A stretch of DNA of 64,000 nt from Micromonospora sp. NBC_00421. GTDB taxonomy: Bacteria; Actinomycetota; Actinomycetes; Mycobacteriales; Micromonosporaceae. Shown here in pieces: positions 62,059-64,000 of the stretch. The position numbers and the translations under genes are program-made. The DNA lies in assembly GCF_036017915.1 (NCBI RefSeq), contig NZ_CP107929.1, positions 2,232,001 to 2,296,000 of the forward strand. The letters run 5' to 3'. Within the stretch, counting starts at the first letter, position 1, and every line of letters begins with the position of its first letter. The notes below the pieces were generated by a model. That model saw only the letters and a program-made list of their open reading frames with translations. It searched no databases and was not told the DNA's origin.

Positions 62059-63684
62059 ATGACGAACACCCTCGACCGTCGTACCCTGCTGCGCCTCGCC
62101 GGTGCGTCCGCCGGCACCGCCGTACTCGCCGGCTCCACCCTGGCCGCGAGCGGTCCCGCCCACGCGGCGGCAGGCGCGTTCCGACACGGGGTCGCCTCGG
62201 GCGACCCGCTGCCGGACGGCATCCTGCTCTGGACCCGGGTCACCCCCGTGCCGGAGGCGGTGCCCGGCTCCGGGCTCGGCCCGGACGTCGACGTCCGCTG
62301 GCAGGTCGCCACCGACCCCGACTTCACCACGGTGGCCACCCAGGGCGTGACGCCGACCGGCCCGGCCCACGACCACACCGTCAAGGTGGTGGTGACCGGG
62401 CTGGCCCCGGCGACGACGTACTGGTACCGGTTCGGCCACGGCGACGGGTGGTCGCCGACCGGCCGGACGATGACCGCCCCTCCGGTCGACGCGGCGATCG
62501 ACCGGCTGCGGTTGGGCGTGGTGTCCTGCGCGAACTGGGAGGCCGGGCACTTCGCCGCCTACCGGCGGCTGGCCGACCGGGGCGACCTCAACCTGGTCGT
62601 GCACCTCGGCGACTACCTCTACGAGTACGGCACCGGCGAGTTCGACGCCGGCGGCACGGTGGTCCGCCCGGTCGCGCCGACGCACGAGACGCTGACCCTG
62701 GCCGACTACCGGATCCGGCACGGGCTCTACAAGACCGACCCGAGCCTGCAGGCCCTGCACGCCGCACTGCCCTGGGTGATCACCTGGGACGACCACGAGG
62801 TGGCCAACGACGCCTGGTCCGGCGGGGCGGAGAACCACACCCCGGGCACCGAGGGCACCTGGTCGGACCGGGTGGCCGCCGCCCGGCAGGCCTACCAGGA
62901 GTGGATGCCGGTGCGGATCGGCGCGGACGGGGCGATCTACCGGCGGTTGCGCTACGGCAGGCTCGCCGAGCTGTCCATGCTGGACCTGCGGTCGTACCGG
63001 TCGCAGCAGGCCACCGGCACGGCGGTGGACGACCCGACCCGCACCATCACCGGCGAGGCCCAGTTGCGCTGGCTCAAAGACGGGCTGGCCACCTCGACGG
63101 CGCAGTGGAAGCTGGTCGGCAACCCGGTGATGATGGCCCGGGTCGACGTCGGCTCGCTGCCGGCGTGGCTGCTCGGTCCGCTGGGCGAGCTGCTGGGCAT
63201 CCCGCAGAACGGGGCGGTGCTCAACCCCGACCAGTGGGACGGCTACAACGCCGACCGTGACCGGTTGGTCGACCACCTGCGGGCGACCGGAACGCGGGAC
63301 GTGGTCTTCCTCACCGGCGACATCCACACCTCGTGGGCCAACGAGGTGACCACCCGGTCGACCGGGTTGACCAACCCGGCCGCCGCCGAGTTCGTGGTGC
63401 CCTCGGTGACCAGCGACAACCTCGACGACGTCCTCGGGCTGCCGGCGGGCAACGGGCTGAGCCTGCTCGGGGCGACCCTGCTGCGGTCGACAAACCCGCA
63501 CGTGAAGTGGACGGAGCTGGACGGGCACGGCTACGGCGTGCTGGAGGTGACCCCGCAGCGCTGCCGGATGGACTGGTACCACCTGCTCGACCGGACCCGG
63601 GCCGACAGCGCGAGCCGCTGGGCCGCCGGGTTCTCGGTGGGCACCGGTTCGGCGAAGCTGCGCCGGGAGGACTCCCCGGCGTGA
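62059..63684 (+). CDS. phoD: Tat-exported alkaline phosphatase, PhoD family
   Basis: A 541-residue secreted phosphatase that scavenges phosphate from diesters and monoesters. The Tat signal DRRTLLRLAGASAGTAVLAGSTLA ends in AHAAAG. The N-terminal PhoD domain has FRHGVASGDPLPDGILLWTRV, followed by the catalytic domain with HLGDYLYEYGTGEF, ITWDDHEVANDAW and FLTGDIHTSW, the metal-binding motifs. The C-terminal half is intact to the usual length. PHO-box-like repeats upstream fit phosphate-starvation control. ATG 62059 lies 14 bases after a TAGACA -10. Confidence 0.95.
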   Translation: MTNTLDRRTLLRLAGASAGTAVLAGSTLAASGPAHAAAGAFRHGVASGDPLPDGILLWTRVTPVPEAVPGSGLGPDVDVRWQVATDPDFTTVATQGVTPTGPAHDHTVKVVVTGLAPATTYWYRFGHGDGWSPTGRTMTAPPVDAAIDRLRLGVVSCANWEAGHFAAYRRLADRGDLNLVVHLGDYLYEYGTGEFDAGGTVVRPVAPTHETLTLADYRIRHGLYKTDPSLQALHAALPWVITWDDHEVANDAWSGGAENHTPGTEGTWSDRVAAARQAYQEWMPVRIGADGAIYRRLRYGRLAELSMLDLRSYRSQQATGTAVDDPTRTITGEAQLRWLKDGLATSTAQWKLVGNPVMMARVDVGSLPAWLLGPLGELLGIPQNGAVLNPDQWDGYNADRDRLVDHLRATGTRDVVFLTGDIHTSWANEVTTRSTGLTNPAAAEFVVPSVTSDNLDDVLGLPAGNGLSLLGATLLRSTNPHVKWTELDGHGYGVLEVTPQRCRMDWYHLLDRTRADSASRWAAGFSVGTGSAKLRREDSPA

Positions 63685-63748
63685 CGCGTCGACGCCGACC
63701 GGCCGGTCCCGGTGGCGGGAACCGGCCGGTCGGCGTCGCCTCAGCGGG

Positions 63749-64000
63749 TCACCAGTGCTGCTGGACGATGTCCGCCGCCTGCTGCTCCCACTGCGCGTAC
63801 GCGTACGGGTAGGCCGAGACCTGCACGGTCTGCGCGGCGGTGGTCAGCGGCAGGTCCTCCCAGCCGGGCACGTTCTTCAGCGCGTCGAAGAACGCCCGGG
63901 AGGCGTACCCCGGGTCGGTGATCTGTTCCGGCGTGCCCCAACCCGACGACGGACGCTGTTGGAACAGGCCCTGCGAGTCGTAGTCGTTGTATGCGCCGAG
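63749..64000 (-). CDS. secreted wall-associated protein, C-terminal fragment
   Basis: The minus strand reads the last 83 residues of a protein that enters from the right edge: GAYNDYDSQGLFQQRPSSGWG, TPEQITDPGYASRAFFDALKNVPGWEDLPL and YAYAQWEQQAADIVQQHW. The GLFQQRPS-x-GWG and DPGYAS-x-AFFDAL pattern is common at the end of secreted actinobacterial peptidoglycan-associated proteins with a lysozyme-like fold, and the same block is known in several NlpC/P60-carrying proteins. The N-terminus and identity lie outside the window. Confidence 0.7.
   Translation of the reverse strand, partial: LGAYNDYDSQGLFQQRPSSGWGTPEQITDPGYASRAFFDALKNVPGWEDLPLTTAAQTVQVSAYPYAYAQWEQQAADIVQQHW

Overview
The window is very GC-rich, with G or C at most third codon positions, frequent GTG starts and several apparently leaderless promoters. 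It contains actinobacterial hallmarks: GarA/FHA, FtsR-like MerR, Sbp/DUF881, DUF5999 and an Eis-like acetyltransferase. It looks like chromosomal DNA of an actinomycete, most likely Micromonosporaceae (a Micromonospora-like organism). The family-level placement is an inference from gene content and style.

Layout. 1-5.3 kb: the end of an SDR gene, a peroxiredoxin, a conserved actinobacterial protein, an Eis-like acetyltransferase and the cydAB cytochrome bd oxidase, with a palindromic operator upstream and a perfect terminator hairpin downstream. 5.4-12.5 kb: lipid and housekeeping genes (acyltransferase-SDR pair, glycerophosphodiesterase, UMF1-type transporter, thymidine kinase, AidB-like acyl-CoA dehydrogenase). 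12.5-18.9 kb: a solitary tyrosine recombinase, an Hsp20 gene behind a HAIR-like element, a cupin and an NmrA-like gene, a lower-GC patch with an endonuclease VII-type HNH gene, a lipoprotein, and a divergent TetX-like monooxygenase/TetR pair. 19-25.2 kb: a nuclease/phosphatase-fold protein, a TauE-like permease, a divergent RutE-like nitroreductase/HxlR pair, a deleted GNAT pseudogene, peptide deformylase, a TetR regulator, PabB and DUF5999.

25.3-39.1 kb is a long minus-strand block that follows the Mycobacterium Rv1822-Rv1832 order: pgsA, DUF881, sbp, DUF881, gcvH, garA, FtsR-like MerR, DUF151 nuclease, second MerR, then gcvP. gcvP is preceded by a glycine riboswitch. Between the second MerR and gcvP sits an extra module: nitric-oxide synthase oxygenase, flavohaemoglobin and a coiled-coil protein in a tightly coupled operon, followed by a sirtuin. 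This module is the most interesting candidate system in the window.

39.3-44.2 kb: a SpoIIE-type phosphatase/MarR pair, a tandem universal stress protein, small hydrophilic proteins and a HhH endonuclease-like protein. 44.2-53.1 kb is a complete selenocysteine island on one strand: formate dehydrogenase alpha subunit with an in-frame UGA and SECIS, Fe-S subunit, NrfD-type membrane subunit, tRNA-Sec, selA and selB. The locus supplies both the decoding machinery (apart from selD) and its client enzyme. 53.4-54.5 kb: an AbiEii-like nucleotidyltransferase with an overlapping partner. 54.5-64 kb: a stress-type SDR behind a SigB-like promoter and 24-bp tandem repeats, a Tat-exported nucleotidase, alcohol dehydrogenase, geranylgeranyl-reductase-like flavoprotein, DHA2 transporter, Tat-exported PhoD and the end of a secreted wall-associated protein.
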